Origin: Deferribacteraceae bacterium UBA6793
GTDB lineage: Bacteria; Chrysiogenota; Deferribacteres; Deferribacterales; Geovibrionaceae
Direction: 5' to 3'
Assembly (NCBI GenBank): GCA_002452405.1
Contig: DKFP01000006.1
Span: 168,866-232,865 of the forward strand
Length of the DNA stretch: 64,000 nt
Positions 1 through 7,841 of the stretch are shown here, piece after piece. Both the position numbers and the translations under genes were made by a program. The notes under the pieces were generated by a model that saw only the letters and a list, made by a program, of their open reading frames with translations, did no database searches and was not told the origin of the DNA. Every line of letters starts with the position of its first letter. The first letter of the stretch is position 1.

Positions 1-35
1 TCAGTTAAAAAGCATATACTCAAAAAAGGTTGAAT

Positions 36-1151
36 ATGGATGATTATAAATATAACAAAGATTTGACAAACTTACTGCAAGACAGCAATCCTGTTCTGTT
101 CGCTGTTTCAGAAACAGTGCATGAAATGCTGTTCATTTTAGACCATGATCGCAGAATTATCTTTTTTAACAGACGATTTGCGAGCTTTGCAGAAAGTAAC
201 CAACTTAATCCGACAACGGGAGTGCGCCCCGGCGATATTTTCAGATGTGTCAACGCGCTTGAAAATGCCGACGTATGCGGCGAAACAAAATTCTGCCGTT
301 ATTGCGGAGCATATCAGGCTATAACTAATGCAACGGAAGGCGAACGGCAGATTGAACAGTGCCGCATAAAGGCCGAAAACGGACTTGCATATGACCTCAA
401 GGTTAGCACGACAAAACTTAACATCGGCAACAACCTGTTCACCCTTTTCTGCGTGCTCGACGTGAGCGCGGAACACAGAAAACAGGCGCTTGAAAAGATT
501 TTCTTCCATGATATCAACAACCTTGCTGGAGGACTCACCCTTATAGTCGATTTCATCGACAGCTATGCAAAAAGGAACGACATAAACGCCATAAAAGAAA
601 CAACCCCTCTGCTGACAGGAGCCATGAGCAGCCTGAACAATGAACTGCGCTCCAGCTATATGCTTGCGCTGGCGGAAAAAGACGAACTGGATGTCATGGC
701 AGAACAATGCAATATCCAGAAAGTGCTTGTGTCAGTCGCTTCTTTTTTCAAGGAAACAACCCTGGATAAAAGCATAAAATTCATTATTGAATCAGACAGG
801 GAAGAAACATTTGTAAACACAGATGAGAACATCCTCAAGCGGGTTGTCACAAACATGACCAAAAACGCCATAGAGGCTTCTGAAGATGGCGACAGCATCG
901 TTATGGGCAACAGACTGACCGAGGACAGACTTATAATATATGTTCAGAACAATTATGTTATGAAAGAGGAAACCAAGGCCTCAATTTTCCAGCGTTCTTT
1001 CTCAACAAAGGGGATAGGCAGGGGTCTCGGCACATACAGCATGAGGCTTCTCACCGAGAGATATCTGAAAGGAGCCGTCTATTTCAGCTCCACAGAAGAA
1101 ACGGGAACGGTCTTTTATATTGAGATTCCTCTCAGCCTTTCAGATCTATGA
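36..1151 (+). CDS. PAS-domain sensor histidine kinase
   Basis: Probable cytoplasmic two-component sensor kinase; no membrane segment is visible. An N-terminal PAS-like region (about residues 20-145) is followed by an H-box-like FFHDINNLAG, an N-box NMTKNAIEAS and a glycine-rich FSTKGIGRGLGTYS ATP-lid motif near the C-terminus. The PAS part carries a cysteine cluster (CGETKFCRYCG), which could bind a metal, cofactor or redox signal. I chose the ATG at 36 over a TTG at 30 because AAGG lies 7 bp upstream. No response regulator is adjacent. The 3' end overlaps a convergent flagellar gene by 20 bp. Kinase assignment is firm; the signal is unknown. Confidence 0.85.
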   Translation: MDDYKYNKDLTNLLQDSNPVLFAVSETVHEMLFILDHDRRIIFFNRRFASFAESNQLNPTTGVRPGDIFRCVNALENADVCGETKFCRYCGAYQAITNATEGERQIEQCRIKAENGLAYDLKVSTTKLNIGNNLFTLFCVLDVSAEHRKQALEKIFFHDINNLAGGLTLIVDFIDSYAKRNDINAIKETTPLLTGAMSSLNNELRSSYMLALAEKDELDVMAEQCNIQKVLVSVASFFKETTLDKSIKFIIESDREETFVNTDENILKRVVTNMTKNAIEASEDGDSIVMGNRLTEDRLIIYVQNNYVMKEETKASIFQRSFSTKGIGRGLGTYSMRLLTERYLKGAVYFSSTEETGTVFYIEIPLSLSDL

Positions 1152-1416
1152 TGGTTCCGAGCATCTCGTCCTGAGTGCGCAAAGCCTCAACGTTGAACTG
1201 AAAAGCCCTCTTCTCAACCAGCATATCCGTCATTTCTTTTGCCGCGTCAACTCCAGACCATTTTATATCCAACTTATCCATAGCGTCGTCGGCGGCAGCC
1301 GTCTGAGGAGTTTTATATCCGGGCGTGTTAATATTGGCAACGTTGTTCGCCGTCCGTTCAAGAGCGTCAACCTGTGTCTTCATGCCGTTAAGGCTGTTAT
1401 ACAATCCTTGTATCAT
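1132..1416 (-). CDS. Flagellar rod/hook-family protein (short)
   Basis: A 94-residue protein whose N-terminus (MIQGLYNSLNGMK followed by ALERTANNVANINTPGYK) matches the N-terminal helix and ANNxANxxTPGYK signature of flagellar rod and hook proteins (FlgB/C/E/F/G family). The C-terminus (EMTDMLVEKRAFQFNVEALRTQDEMLGTIIDL) matches the family's C-terminal helix. It has both terminal helices with almost nothing between, as in the shortest rod proteins. It is likely exported by the flagellar type III system. Convergent with the kinase gene. No other flagellar gene is in the window, so the exact subunit cannot be named. Confidence 0.8.
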   Translation of the reverse strand: MIQGLYNSLNGMKTQVDALERTANNVANINTPGYKTPQTAAADDAMDKLDIKWSGVDAAKEMTDMLVEKRAFQFNVEALRTQDEMLGTIIDLKG

Positions 1417-1458
1417 ATGTTCCCTTCTGTTATAATACACTTAACTCGGAGGATTTCA

Positions 1459-1878
1459 ATGACCAATCTCACAGATGAACAGCTCAGAGAGCTTATTTCA
1501 AACGCAAAAACAGTCGCCATCGTAGGCGCATCAAACAAACCGGAGCGCGCCAGCAACGGAATAATGAAATTCCTTATGAAAAACGGCTATAAATGCATAC
1601 CGGTCAACCCTATCGAAAAAGAGGTTCTTGGTGTCCCCACAGTGGACTGCCTTGAGGAACTGGATTTTGAACCGGACATAGTGGACATCTTCCGCCAGAG
1701 CGCATTTGCAGCAGAGGTTGTGCGAGAGGCAGCCGGAAAAAACGCCAAGCTCATCTGGCTTCAGGAGGGTGTTGTATCCGATGAAGCAAGAAAAATCGCC
1801 GCATACGTCAACATTCCCTATGTAGAGGACAAATGTATATTCAAAGAATATCTGCGTCTGGGGCTTGCAGGAAAATAA
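1459..1878 (+). CDS. CoA-binding domain protein (YccU-like)
   Basis: A 139-residue Rossmann-type CoA-binding protein: TVAIVGASNKPERASNGIMKFL is the glycine-rich nucleotide loop, followed by IPVNP, and LIWLQEGVVSDEA in the second half. Small stand-alone members of this family bind CoA and lack the acyl-CoA synthetase partner domain. The start is set by CGGAGG 6 bp before the ATG; longer in-frame starts upstream lack a ribosome site. It overlaps the next gene by 46 bp. Confidence 0.85.
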   Translation: MTNLTDEQLRELISNAKTVAIVGASNKPERASNGIMKFLMKNGYKCIPVNPIEKEVLGVPTVDCLEELDFEPDIVDIFRQSAFAAEVVREAAGKNAKLIWLQEGVVSDEARKIAAYVNIPYVEDKCIFKEYLRLGLAGK

Positions 1879-2666
1879 TCTCTGCGGCGGTATTTGCCGC
1901 CGCTCTCTTTTTTTCCGCCGGAAACGCCAGCGCCGAAACATTGAACATCGGCATACTGAAAAACGACTACTTTAAATCAGTGGACGACCTGCGTCCTTTC
2001 GCCGAATTCATTAAGCAACAAAATAAATATACAGACTACAGGCTAACGGAATCATCCGATCCTCGGAAAATTGCAGATGCTCTGTCCGCAGGGCGGATTC
2101 AAATGGCTTTCATATCGGTATATCCCGCCGTTCTTATGCAGAAATATTACGAAAAAGCACCGGATATGATTGTCGCCGCACAAAACACTCTTTATATAAA
2201 GTCTTGCATCTTCGTTCTGAAAGATTCATCCGTGAAATGGGTGAGCGACCTGAAAAACAAAACGATAGCTTTTTCATCCCCCTACTCAACCGGCGGCTAT
2301 TATCTTCCGGCGGAATATATCGCAAAAGCTGTCGGAACCGGACATTTCAAAGGACTTTTTTCAGAAAAATGGGATGATGTCTTCACTCAGGTATTTCTTA
2401 AAAAAGCAGATGCAGGCGCAACACAATACACTGATTACGAAGAGACACTGCCAGCGCTTTACAAATCTGTCTTCCGCACTGTAGCAGAAACAGAAAGCAT
2501 CCCGGGACTCTTTCTTTATATCCGCAGCGGAAAAGAAAAAAAGGAACTGATAGCCTCAGTGCTCTCATTTTCCAACGACAAAAAAAACAAAAAATCCGCT
2601 ATTAACGGCTTTTCTCCTGTAGATTTCGATTGGAAATCGCTCTACAGAAGCGTTTCACTCCGCTGA
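1833..2666 (+). CDS. PhnD-like periplasmic substrate-binding protein
   Basis: A 277-residue phosphate/phosphonate-type solute-binding protein. A signal peptide (IISAAVFAAALFFSAGNASA) precedes TLNIGILKNDYF; ISVYPAVLMQ and AFSSPYSTGGYYLP fit the PhnD family, where these loops bind an oxyanion. No ABC permease or ATPase is adjacent, so it may serve as an orphan binding protein or sensor partner. The ATG at 1833 lies inside the CoA-binding gene; I see no better start, and the signal peptide supports this region. Confidence 0.75.
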   Translation: MYIQRISASGACRKIISAAVFAAALFFSAGNASAETLNIGILKNDYFKSVDDLRPFAEFIKQQNKYTDYRLTESSDPRKIADALSAGRIQMAFISVYPAVLMQKYYEKAPDMIVAAQNTLYIKSCIFVLKDSSVKWVSDLKNKTIAFSSPYSTGGYYLPAEYIAKAVGTGHFKGLFSEKWDDVFTQVFLKKADAGATQYTDYEETLPALYKSVFRTVAETESIPGLFLYIRSGKEKKELIASVLSFSNDKKNKKSAINGFSPVDFDWKSLYRSVSLR

Positions 2667-2698
2667 AACATACTTTCCTTAACAATTTTAAAAAAATA

Positions 2699-2726
2699 TG
2701 GACAAAACCGACCATGCTGTTATAAT
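2699..2726 (+). promoter_or_regulatory. Sigma70-type promoter of SH3-repeat gene
   Basis: TGGACA at 2699-2704, 16 bp, then a perfect TATAAT at 2721-2726, about 30 bp before the ATG at 2757. Confidence 0.6.
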
Positions 2727-2756
2727 GCATATTCATTAAAACAGACAAAGGTTCGT

Positions 2757-3926
2757 ATGAAAAAATATATATTTCCAGCAATAGTTTCCGCTTTTCTTAT
2801 CGTTAATTCCGTAGCTGCGGATGAAAAACCGAATAATAACGTCAGAGGTATCCTGGGACAAACGGGCATAGGGCTTAAAGAGAACACCGCGGACACGCAG
2901 ACGCAGGATACAACCCCCGTAGCAGACCCCGTCAAATGGCAGGACAACACCAGACTTTCAAAACAACCGCAGAAACCTGCGGCAGACAAAACTCCCGCGG
3001 CAACAACAGAAAAGAAATGCTACTACGTTACATCTCAGGTTACAAATATAAGAAATAACCCCTCCTTTCTTTCGGAAAGGACCGGAATATATAAAAAAGG
3101 CAGCTATATCTGCGAAGAAAACCGTATCGGTGACTGGATCGACACTGGAAAAGGATGGGTTAACACTAAATTTCTCTCCGCAAAAATGCCGGAAGACATA
3201 GCGAAACAGGAAGTCAAACCCGCTGCCGCAGAAGAAGAAACAAAAACACGCATGACCGAGTATAACTACGACAACCCGGTTGCTGCGCAAAAAACAACAA
3301 AACAACAGAAATCATCCGCAAAAACCATAGAAACCGTTAAACCTGCAAAAAAAGAAGCAAAAACTTATAAATACATCACCGGCGGCAAAGTGAACATTCG
3401 TTCACTGGCAAATATAAATGCGGACATTGTCGGACAATATCAGAAAAATGAGAAAATTGAGGTTCTTGAATCTCAGAACGGCTGGATACGTACAGATCAG
3501 GGCTGGGTTAACATGGAATACGTATCGGACAGAATGAACGACGAAAAAACCGCGCAAAAAGAGAAACCTAAAGATAAGATAATCAAATGCATGTACGTTT
3601 CATATAAAAAAGCTAACATCAGAAAGACTGCATCAAAAAGCTCAAAACTCCTCGGAGACTATGAAGCAGGCGAAAAAGTCTGCCTGTTTGAAATCAACGA
3701 CGACTGGGGAAGAAGCGAAAAAGGCTGGGTGAACCTCGCCAACCTGAAAGATGTAAAATGCTTCACCGTTGGCTCCAAAACACTGAAAGCACGCAAAAAA
3801 CCCGACGCAAATGCAAAGGTTCTTAAAACATACAGCCGAGGAGACACCGTGTGCGAATACGACCGCAAATACGGCTGGGTAGACACAGGCAAAGGATGGG
3901 TTGCGGCAGAATATCTGGAACGCTGA
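2757..3926 (+). CDS. Secreted multi-SH3 domain protein
   Basis: A 389-residue exported protein. A Sec signal peptide (MKKYIFPAIVSAFLIVNSVAA) is followed by a low-complexity linker and four bacterial SH3 repeats at about residues 85-130, 205-255, 280-325 and 330-388. Each has a VNIR/ANIR-like start and a GW(I/V)xTxxGWVN/A-type end. Bacterial SH3 domains usually bind peptidoglycan or cell-wall peptides. No catalytic domain is attached, so a wall-anchoring or adaptor role is likely. It is followed by a clear terminator. Confidence 0.8.
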   Translation: MKKYIFPAIVSAFLIVNSVAADEKPNNNVRGILGQTGIGLKENTADTQTQDTTPVADPVKWQDNTRLSKQPQKPAADKTPAATTEKKCYYVTSQVTNIRNNPSFLSERTGIYKKGSYICEENRIGDWIDTGKGWVNTKFLSAKMPEDIAKQEVKPAAAEEETKTRMTEYNYDNPVAAQKTTKQQKSSAKTIETVKPAKKEAKTYKYITGGKVNIRSLANINADIVGQYQKNEKIEVLESQNGWIRTDQGWVNMEYVSDRMNDEKTAQKEKPKDKIIKCMYVSYKKANIRKTASKSSKLLGDYEAGEKVCLFEINDDWGRSEKGWVNLANLKDVKCFTVGSKTLKARKKPDANAKVLKTYSRGDTVCEYDRKYGWVDTGKGWVAAEYLER

Positions 3927-3950
3927 CAACAAATTAAAATTATACACAGA

Positions 3951-3983
3951 CCGCCCTTCGGAAACGTTCGGGCGGTTTTTTTA
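3951..3983 (+). terminator. Rho-independent terminator
   Basis: CCGCCC and GGGCGG arms around an AT-rich loop, followed by seven T, 25 bp after the SH3 gene stop codon. Confidence 0.8.
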
Positions 3984-4003
3984 TGCCCTTTCAAATTTTT
4001 ATA

Positions 4004-4055
4004 TTGACAATCAATATCAATAAATCTAAATATACCCCATACCCCTATGGGGTAT
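4004..4055 (+). promoter_or_regulatory. CsoR promoter with overlapping operator
   Basis: TTGACA at 4004-4009, 17 bp, TAAATA at 4027-4032. A perfect palindrome ATACCCCATA-CCCC-TATGGGGTAT spans 4032-4055, over the expected transcription start. GC-rich dyads with an AT border of this kind are typical CsoR/RcnR-family operators, so the csoR-ATPase operon is probably autorepressed and derepressed by metal. Confidence 0.8.
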
Positions 4056-4074
4056 ATGGTTAGCGGAGGTTATC

Positions 4075-4350
4075 ATGCGTCAGTGTATCGACATACCTAA
4101 GGTTCAGACAAGACTGAAGAAAATTGAAGGGCAGCTCAGAGGCATTTCTGAAATGGTTGAGAAGGACGTCCCTTGCGAAGACATACTCATCCAGATAAAC
4201 GCCGCAAAAAGCGCTCTGCATAAGGTTGGCAAAATGGTTCTGGAGGGGCACCTTCACCACTGCGTTTACGACGGAATCAAACACGGCGACGCTGAAAAGA
4301 CAATCGACGACTTTGCAAAGGCGGTGGAACATTTTTCACGAATGGGGTAA
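4075..4350 (+). CDS. CsoR/RcnR-family metal-sensing repressor
   Basis: A 91-residue all-helical repressor. The sequence (RLKKIEGQLRGISEMVE) is the family DNA-binding helix. Cys34, His59 and Cys63 have exactly the spacing of the copper-binding Cys-His-Cys triad of CsoR. This favours copper sensing over the nickel/cobalt or formaldehyde branches. It sits 20 bp after its own palindromic operator and 7 bp before the ATPase gene, so the two form one metal-efflux operon. The ribosome site GCGGAGG precedes the ATG. Confidence 0.85.
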   Translation: MRQCIDIPKVQTRLKKIEGQLRGISEMVEKDVPCEDILIQINAAKSALHKVGKMVLEGHLHHCVYDGIKHGDAEKTIDDFAKAVEHFSRMG

Positions 4351-4357
4351 ATAATTA

Positions 4358-6223
4358 ATGAATTTTATCAAAGGTTTGATTGAAGACGACGGAAAGAGAA
4401 CTGTCCTCTTTCTTGCGCTGTCTTTTGTGTCTCTTGTTCTCAGTTTTTTCAAAATAGTTGATATCCGCCCCGACATAGCATGGGTGGCTATCATTCTTTG
4501 CGGTCTGCCCATCATCAAAGGCGCCATCATCGGGCTGGTGACAGAATTTGACATAAAGGCGGACGTTCTTGTTTCAATAGCGCTTGCAGCATCGGTTATC
4601 ATCGGGGAAATCTTTGCGGCTGGCGAAATCGCTTTCATCATGGCGCTTGGCGCTATGCTGGAAGAGCGTACCGTTGCTAAGGCACGTGCCGGCATTGAGA
4701 AACTGGTACACCTGACCCCGCGGACCGCAAGAGTGTTGCGGGATGGTCAGGAGATTATTATTCCGGCGGATGAAGTGCACATGGGTGATGATCTGAGGGT
4801 TTTGGCGGGCGAAACAATAGCTGTTGACGGCACAATAATTTCAGGACAGACATCCGTAGACCAGTCTATTATGACAGGAGAGGCTCTGCCTGTGGACAAA
4901 GGCGTCGGTGACGAGGTTTTCAGCGGCACTGTCAATCAGTTCGGCGCTTTCGACATGAAGGCTGTGAAAGTTGGAGAGAACAGCTCAATCCAGAGAATGA
5001 TAAGACTGGTGGAATCAGCGGATGCAGGCAAGGCAAAGATAGTCGGCATGGCGGACAGATGGGCAACATGGATAGTTGTTATCGCTCTTGTATCTGCTGC
5101 GGGCACTTGGTTTGTCACAGGCGAAATAATCCGCGCAGTCACCATTCTTGTTGTTTTCTGTCCGTGCGCTCTGGTGCTGGCGACGCCGACGGCAATCATG
5201 GCGGGGATAGGCAACGCGACAAAATACGGTATTCTTGTGCGTGAAGGTGATGCACTGGAGCGGCTTGCAATGGTTTCAAAGATAGCTTTTGACAAGACCG
5301 GCACACTCACCTTTGGAAAACCGGAAGTGACTTATTATAAAAGCTACCGTGAGGGACTTAGCGACGAAGGGCTTCTCCGGTACACAGCGGCAGCGGAACA
5401 GCGCTCCGAACACCCATTGGGTAAGGCTGTCACCGCACACCATAAAAAGACTTTCGCCGATGTCCTCCCCCAGCCGCAGGATTTCGCACTTAAAGCGGGC
5501 AGAGGCGTAAACGCCGTTGTGGAAGGTTCAAAAATCATCGCGGGCAATACGGAAATGATGAAGGATAACGGGATTGAACTGCCGGAAGAACTAATTAATG
5601 ATACGACAAAGCACAAAAACGAAGGTTGCACTATCATTTATGTGGCAAAAGACGGAAAAGCAGTCGGATTTGTAGCTCTTTCCGACATCATCAGACCGGA
5701 AACGCATGAAATAGTGCGAAAACTACGAGGAATCAACGTTGAAAGCGTACTTCTGACAGGCGACCATATGCACGCAGCAAACTTCATTGCACGCGAGGCA
5801 GGCATAAAAAACGTAAAGTTCGATTGTCTCCCGGAAGATAAAATGGCTGCTATCGAAGGATACCAGCACAACAAAGAGATGGTTTGCATGGTTGGAGACG
5901 GCATAAACGATGCTCCGGCACTAAAAAAAGCGCACGTTGGCATAGCAATGGGCGGCATCGGAAGCGATATCGCCGTTGATGCAGCGGACATTGCGCTTGT
6001 CGGCGACGATATCAAAAATATCCCGCACCTGATGAAACTGGCAAAACGGACCATGGGCACGATTAAGCTGAATCTGACACTCTCCATGCTGCTCAATTTC
6101 GTGGCGATAATCCTTGCAATGATGGGTACACTGAACCCCATTATGGGCGCGCTGGTGCACAATGCAGGCTCTGTCGCGGTTATCCTTAATTCGGCTGTGC
6201 TTCTGAAGTTCAGGTCGGCATAA
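4358..6223 (+). CDS. P1B-type heavy-metal-translocating ATPase
   Basis: A 621-residue inner-membrane metal pump. Visible landmarks are the TGE actuator (MTGEALPVDKG), the ion-binding CPC in VVFCPCALVLATPTA, the phosphorylation site DKTGTLTFGKP, the HP motif (SEHPLG) and MVGDGINDAPAL. There is no N-terminal Cys-rich metal-binding domain. The last helices (HNAGSVAVILNSAVLL) are not the classical CopA pattern, so the metal is uncertain; the CsoR partner argues for copper. Cotranscribed with the repressor. No terminator is evident between it and the tRNA promoter. Confidence 0.85.
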   Translation: MNFIKGLIEDDGKRTVLFLALSFVSLVLSFFKIVDIRPDIAWVAIILCGLPIIKGAIIGLVTEFDIKADVLVSIALAASVIIGEIFAAGEIAFIMALGAMLEERTVAKARAGIEKLVHLTPRTARVLRDGQEIIIPADEVHMGDDLRVLAGETIAVDGTIISGQTSVDQSIMTGEALPVDKGVGDEVFSGTVNQFGAFDMKAVKVGENSSIQRMIRLVESADAGKAKIVGMADRWATWIVVIALVSAAGTWFVTGEIIRAVTILVVFCPCALVLATPTAIMAGIGNATKYGILVREGDALERLAMVSKIAFDKTGTLTFGKPEVTYYKSYREGLSDEGLLRYTAAAEQRSEHPLGKAVTAHHKKTFADVLPQPQDFALKAGRGVNAVVEGSKIIAGNTEMMKDNGIELPEELINDTTKHKNEGCTIIYVAKDGKAVGFVALSDIIRPETHEIVRKLRGINVESVLLTGDHMHAANFIAREAGIKNVKFDCLPEDKMAAIEGYQHNKEMVCMVGDGINDAPALKKAHVGIAMGGIGSDIAVDAADIALVGDDIKNIPHLMKLAKRTMGTIKLNLTLSMLLNFVAIILAMMGTLNPIMGALVHNAGSVAVILNSAVLLKFRSA

Positions 6224-6252
6224 ATTTTTATCGCAGATACAAAATAAGTTGC

Positions 6253-6281
6253 TTGACAAGAATTGTATAAAACGGTATAAA
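6253..6281 (+). promoter_or_regulatory. Promoter of tRNA-Leu
   Basis: TTGACA at 6253-6258, 17 bp, TATAAA at 6276-6281, 28 bp before the tRNA 5' end. A GC-rich discriminator follows. Confidence 0.7.
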
Positions 6282-6308
6282 CCCCCTTACCGCTGATAAG
6301 CAGTGAGC

Positions 6309-6393
6309 GCCGAGGTGGTGGAATTGGTAGACACGCAGGTTTCAGGTACCTGTGGGAGTTAATCCTGTGGGGGTTCGAGTCCCCCCCTCGGCA
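6309..6393 (+). tRNA. tRNA-Leu (anticodon CAG)
   Basis: An 85-nt class II tRNA. The acceptor GCCGAGG pairs with CCTCGGC plus discriminator A. The anticodon stem CAGGT/ACCTG encloses TTCAGGT (anticodon CAG), and there is a long variable arm and a T-arm GGGGGTTCGAGTCCCCC. CCA is not encoded. The 3' part from the anticodon stem onward is also the prophage attachment core, so the tRNA stays functional after integration. Confidence 0.95.
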
Positions 6394-6394
6394 T
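6338..6394 (+). repeat. attL core (57-bp direct repeat)
   Basis: Identical to 47400-47456. Begins with GGTTTCAGGTACC in the tRNA anticodon stem and ends one base beyond the tRNA. The flanking bases differ on both sides, which fixes the core limits. Confidence 0.93.
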
Positions 6395-6406
6395 CAATAA
6401 CTTAGA

Positions 6407-6431
6407 AGCCCCGCATAACAGCGGGGCTTTT
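6407..6431 (+). terminator. Terminator downstream of tRNA-Leu
   Basis: AAGCCCCGC/GCGGGGCTTTT hairpin just inside the prophage left end. It replaces the original host terminator now displaced beyond attR. Confidence 0.75.
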
Positions 6432-6436
6432 GCATT

Positions 6437-6466
6437 TTACACTTGTATTACACTTGCCAAGTGTAA
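6437..6466. promoter_or_regulatory. Putative integrase arm-type sites, left end
   Basis: TTACACTTG at 6437 and 6448 (11-bp period) and the inverted copy CAAGTGTAA at 6458. The same motif with the same 11-bp period occurs near attR (47254, 47265), as expected of integrase arm sites. Confidence 0.55.
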
Positions 6467-6476
6467 ACAGTGCGCG

Positions 6477-7280
6477 TCACTCGTCGAGATAGTCAGCCCA
6501 TGACGCAACCTTTTCAACTGGATCGTAATTTGTAATCAGGAGTTCCGGCACGGCTTTCTGGGTATCACCGACACTATACGTTGTAGTAACCTCTTCGATG
6601 CGGAAACAGCCGAAAATCTCACGTATCTGCGGGACATCGTTTATGCTCATCATGAATTTTGCCTTCAGACCCGACATTATGTCGCGGAGCCTGACAAAAT
6701 CCTCTTTACTGAATATCCCAGCGCCATAATCGCCCTCACAATCGAAATATGGCGGGTCGAGGTACATAAACGTATCCGCTCCATCGTATTTTGCCATACA
6801 GGCGAAATATGGCAGGTTTTCGATGTTTGTACGGGCTAGGCGCACCCATGCCTCGGAAAAATCCTCTTCGACGCGCAAAAGATTCAGCCGAGGCGGGGAC
6901 GTGACCGAATACCCGTAGCTCTATCCGGTCAATTTCGCCCCGAAGGACATTTTCATGAGATAGTAAAACCTGACAGCTCTCTGTATGTCAGTCATGACCT
7001 CCGGCGGGGTGTCCTGGTATTTTTTGTACTGCTCACGACTGACGAGCATGAACTTGAACTGACGAATGAGCTCTTCGAGATGTTCCTTAGCGACGCGATA
7101 AAGATTAACCAGTTCGCCGTTTATATCGTTTATGACCTCGACTTTTGATGGTTGTTTTGTGAAATATACGTGAGCGCCGCCGCAGAAAACCTCGACATAG
7201 CATGTGTGTGGGGGAATTTTTGAGATTATGGTATCAGCCAGACGGCTTTTGCCGCCGAGCCACCCGATTAAAGCATTCAT
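6477..7280 (-). pseudogene. Phage DNA adenine methylase with in-frame amber stop
   Basis: A Dam-type (D12 class) N6-adenine methyltransferase: IGWLGGKSRLA is the SAM loop and YLDPPYFDCEGDYG holds the catalytic DPPY. The reading frame is continuous through the whole gene except for TAG at 6921-6923, where the intact paralogue at 58205-58966 has Gln (AGQNFGY versus G-stop-SYGY). A single C-to-T change explains it. Start at 7280 follows GGAGG. The remnant is the last gene of the late region beside attL. It might be read through, but loss of function is likelier. Confidence 0.85.
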
Positions 7281-7292
7281 CGGGCGCACCTC

Positions 7293-7311
7293 CAGTATTT
7301 GACAAATACTG
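7293..7311. promoter_or_regulatory. Palindrome upstream of the methylase
   Basis: CAGTATTT-GAC-AAATACTG, a perfect 8-bp dyad just upstream of the ribosome site of the methylase gene. Could be an operator or an mRNA hairpin. Confidence 0.4.
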
Positions 7312-7344
7312 TAAGTCTGTTATTATCTATCCGCCGTGCATGGC

Positions 7345-7422
7345 TCGGACAGTGGCAGACTTGTTCTGTATCATGCGTTTACATGATGAGACGGAGGTGC
7401 GAACTCCGATTCCTCTGTCCGA
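7345..7422. other. Multi-branched potential RNA structure
   Basis: Outer arms TCGGACAG (7345) and CTGTCCGA (7415) enclose three further hairpins: CAGA/TCTG, ATCATG/CATGAT and CGGAG/CTCCG. The layout is cloverleaf-like, but a 7-nt gap before the closing stem and a 6-nt middle loop rule out a normal tRNA. It fills the 144-bp gap between the fibre assembly gene and the methylase. Confidence 0.35.
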
Positions 7423-7424
7423 AT

Positions 7425-7832
7425 TTATATTTCGGGTTTTTCAGGCCATGTGACGGACTGCGGGAACGTATCCTGTTTCGTTATGTCCCGCAGGGCTTGA
7501 CGATACACCGCAAGAGCGTCGAGCGCTTCGCCCGCTATGGGATAGTCGGGCATCAATAGATAATCCGTTTCTGCGAGCCTTGTGTCGCGCTGGGCGCGGA
7601 TCAACAATGCTAGTTCATCCGCTGTGGGTTCTGGTTGATTTTCATTGGCGGGAAGCTTTACAATATCCCACCCTTTACCATTAAAAACGGTATATTCATC
7701 CGCTCCGACTGTAGGGGGGGCAATAGTAGTAGCATTTGCGGGAATTAAAAACTCATCCTCCTCCAATGGGTTTTGAAACGCTTCTGATTCACCGATATAA
7801 ACTCCGTTGCTATCATAGCTATATACAACCAT
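7425..7832 (-). CDS. Tail fibre assembly protein (gpG-like)
   Basis: A 135-residue protein directly after the fibre gene, in the usual place of a fibre chaperone. It has the family style: an N-terminal YSYDSNGVYIGESEAF-type repeat, a proline-rich middle (IPANATTIAPP) and a C-terminal helical part with ADELALLIRAQRDTRLAETDYLLMPDYP ending in WPEKPEI. Such proteins help the fibre trimerise and are not usually in the virion. Confidence 0.8.
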   Translation of the reverse strand: MVVYSYDSNGVYIGESEAFQNPLEEDEFLIPANATTIAPPTVGADEYTVFNGKGWDIVKLPANENQPEPTADELALLIRAQRDTRLAETDYLLMPDYPIAGEALDALAVYRQALRDITKQDTFPQSVTWPEKPEI

Positions 7833-7841
7833 AAAAACCTC

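Noticed and set aside
7345..7423. Phage-encoded tRNA.
   Set aside because: Cloverleaf-like arms, but a 7-nt gap before the acceptor strand and wrong loop sizes.
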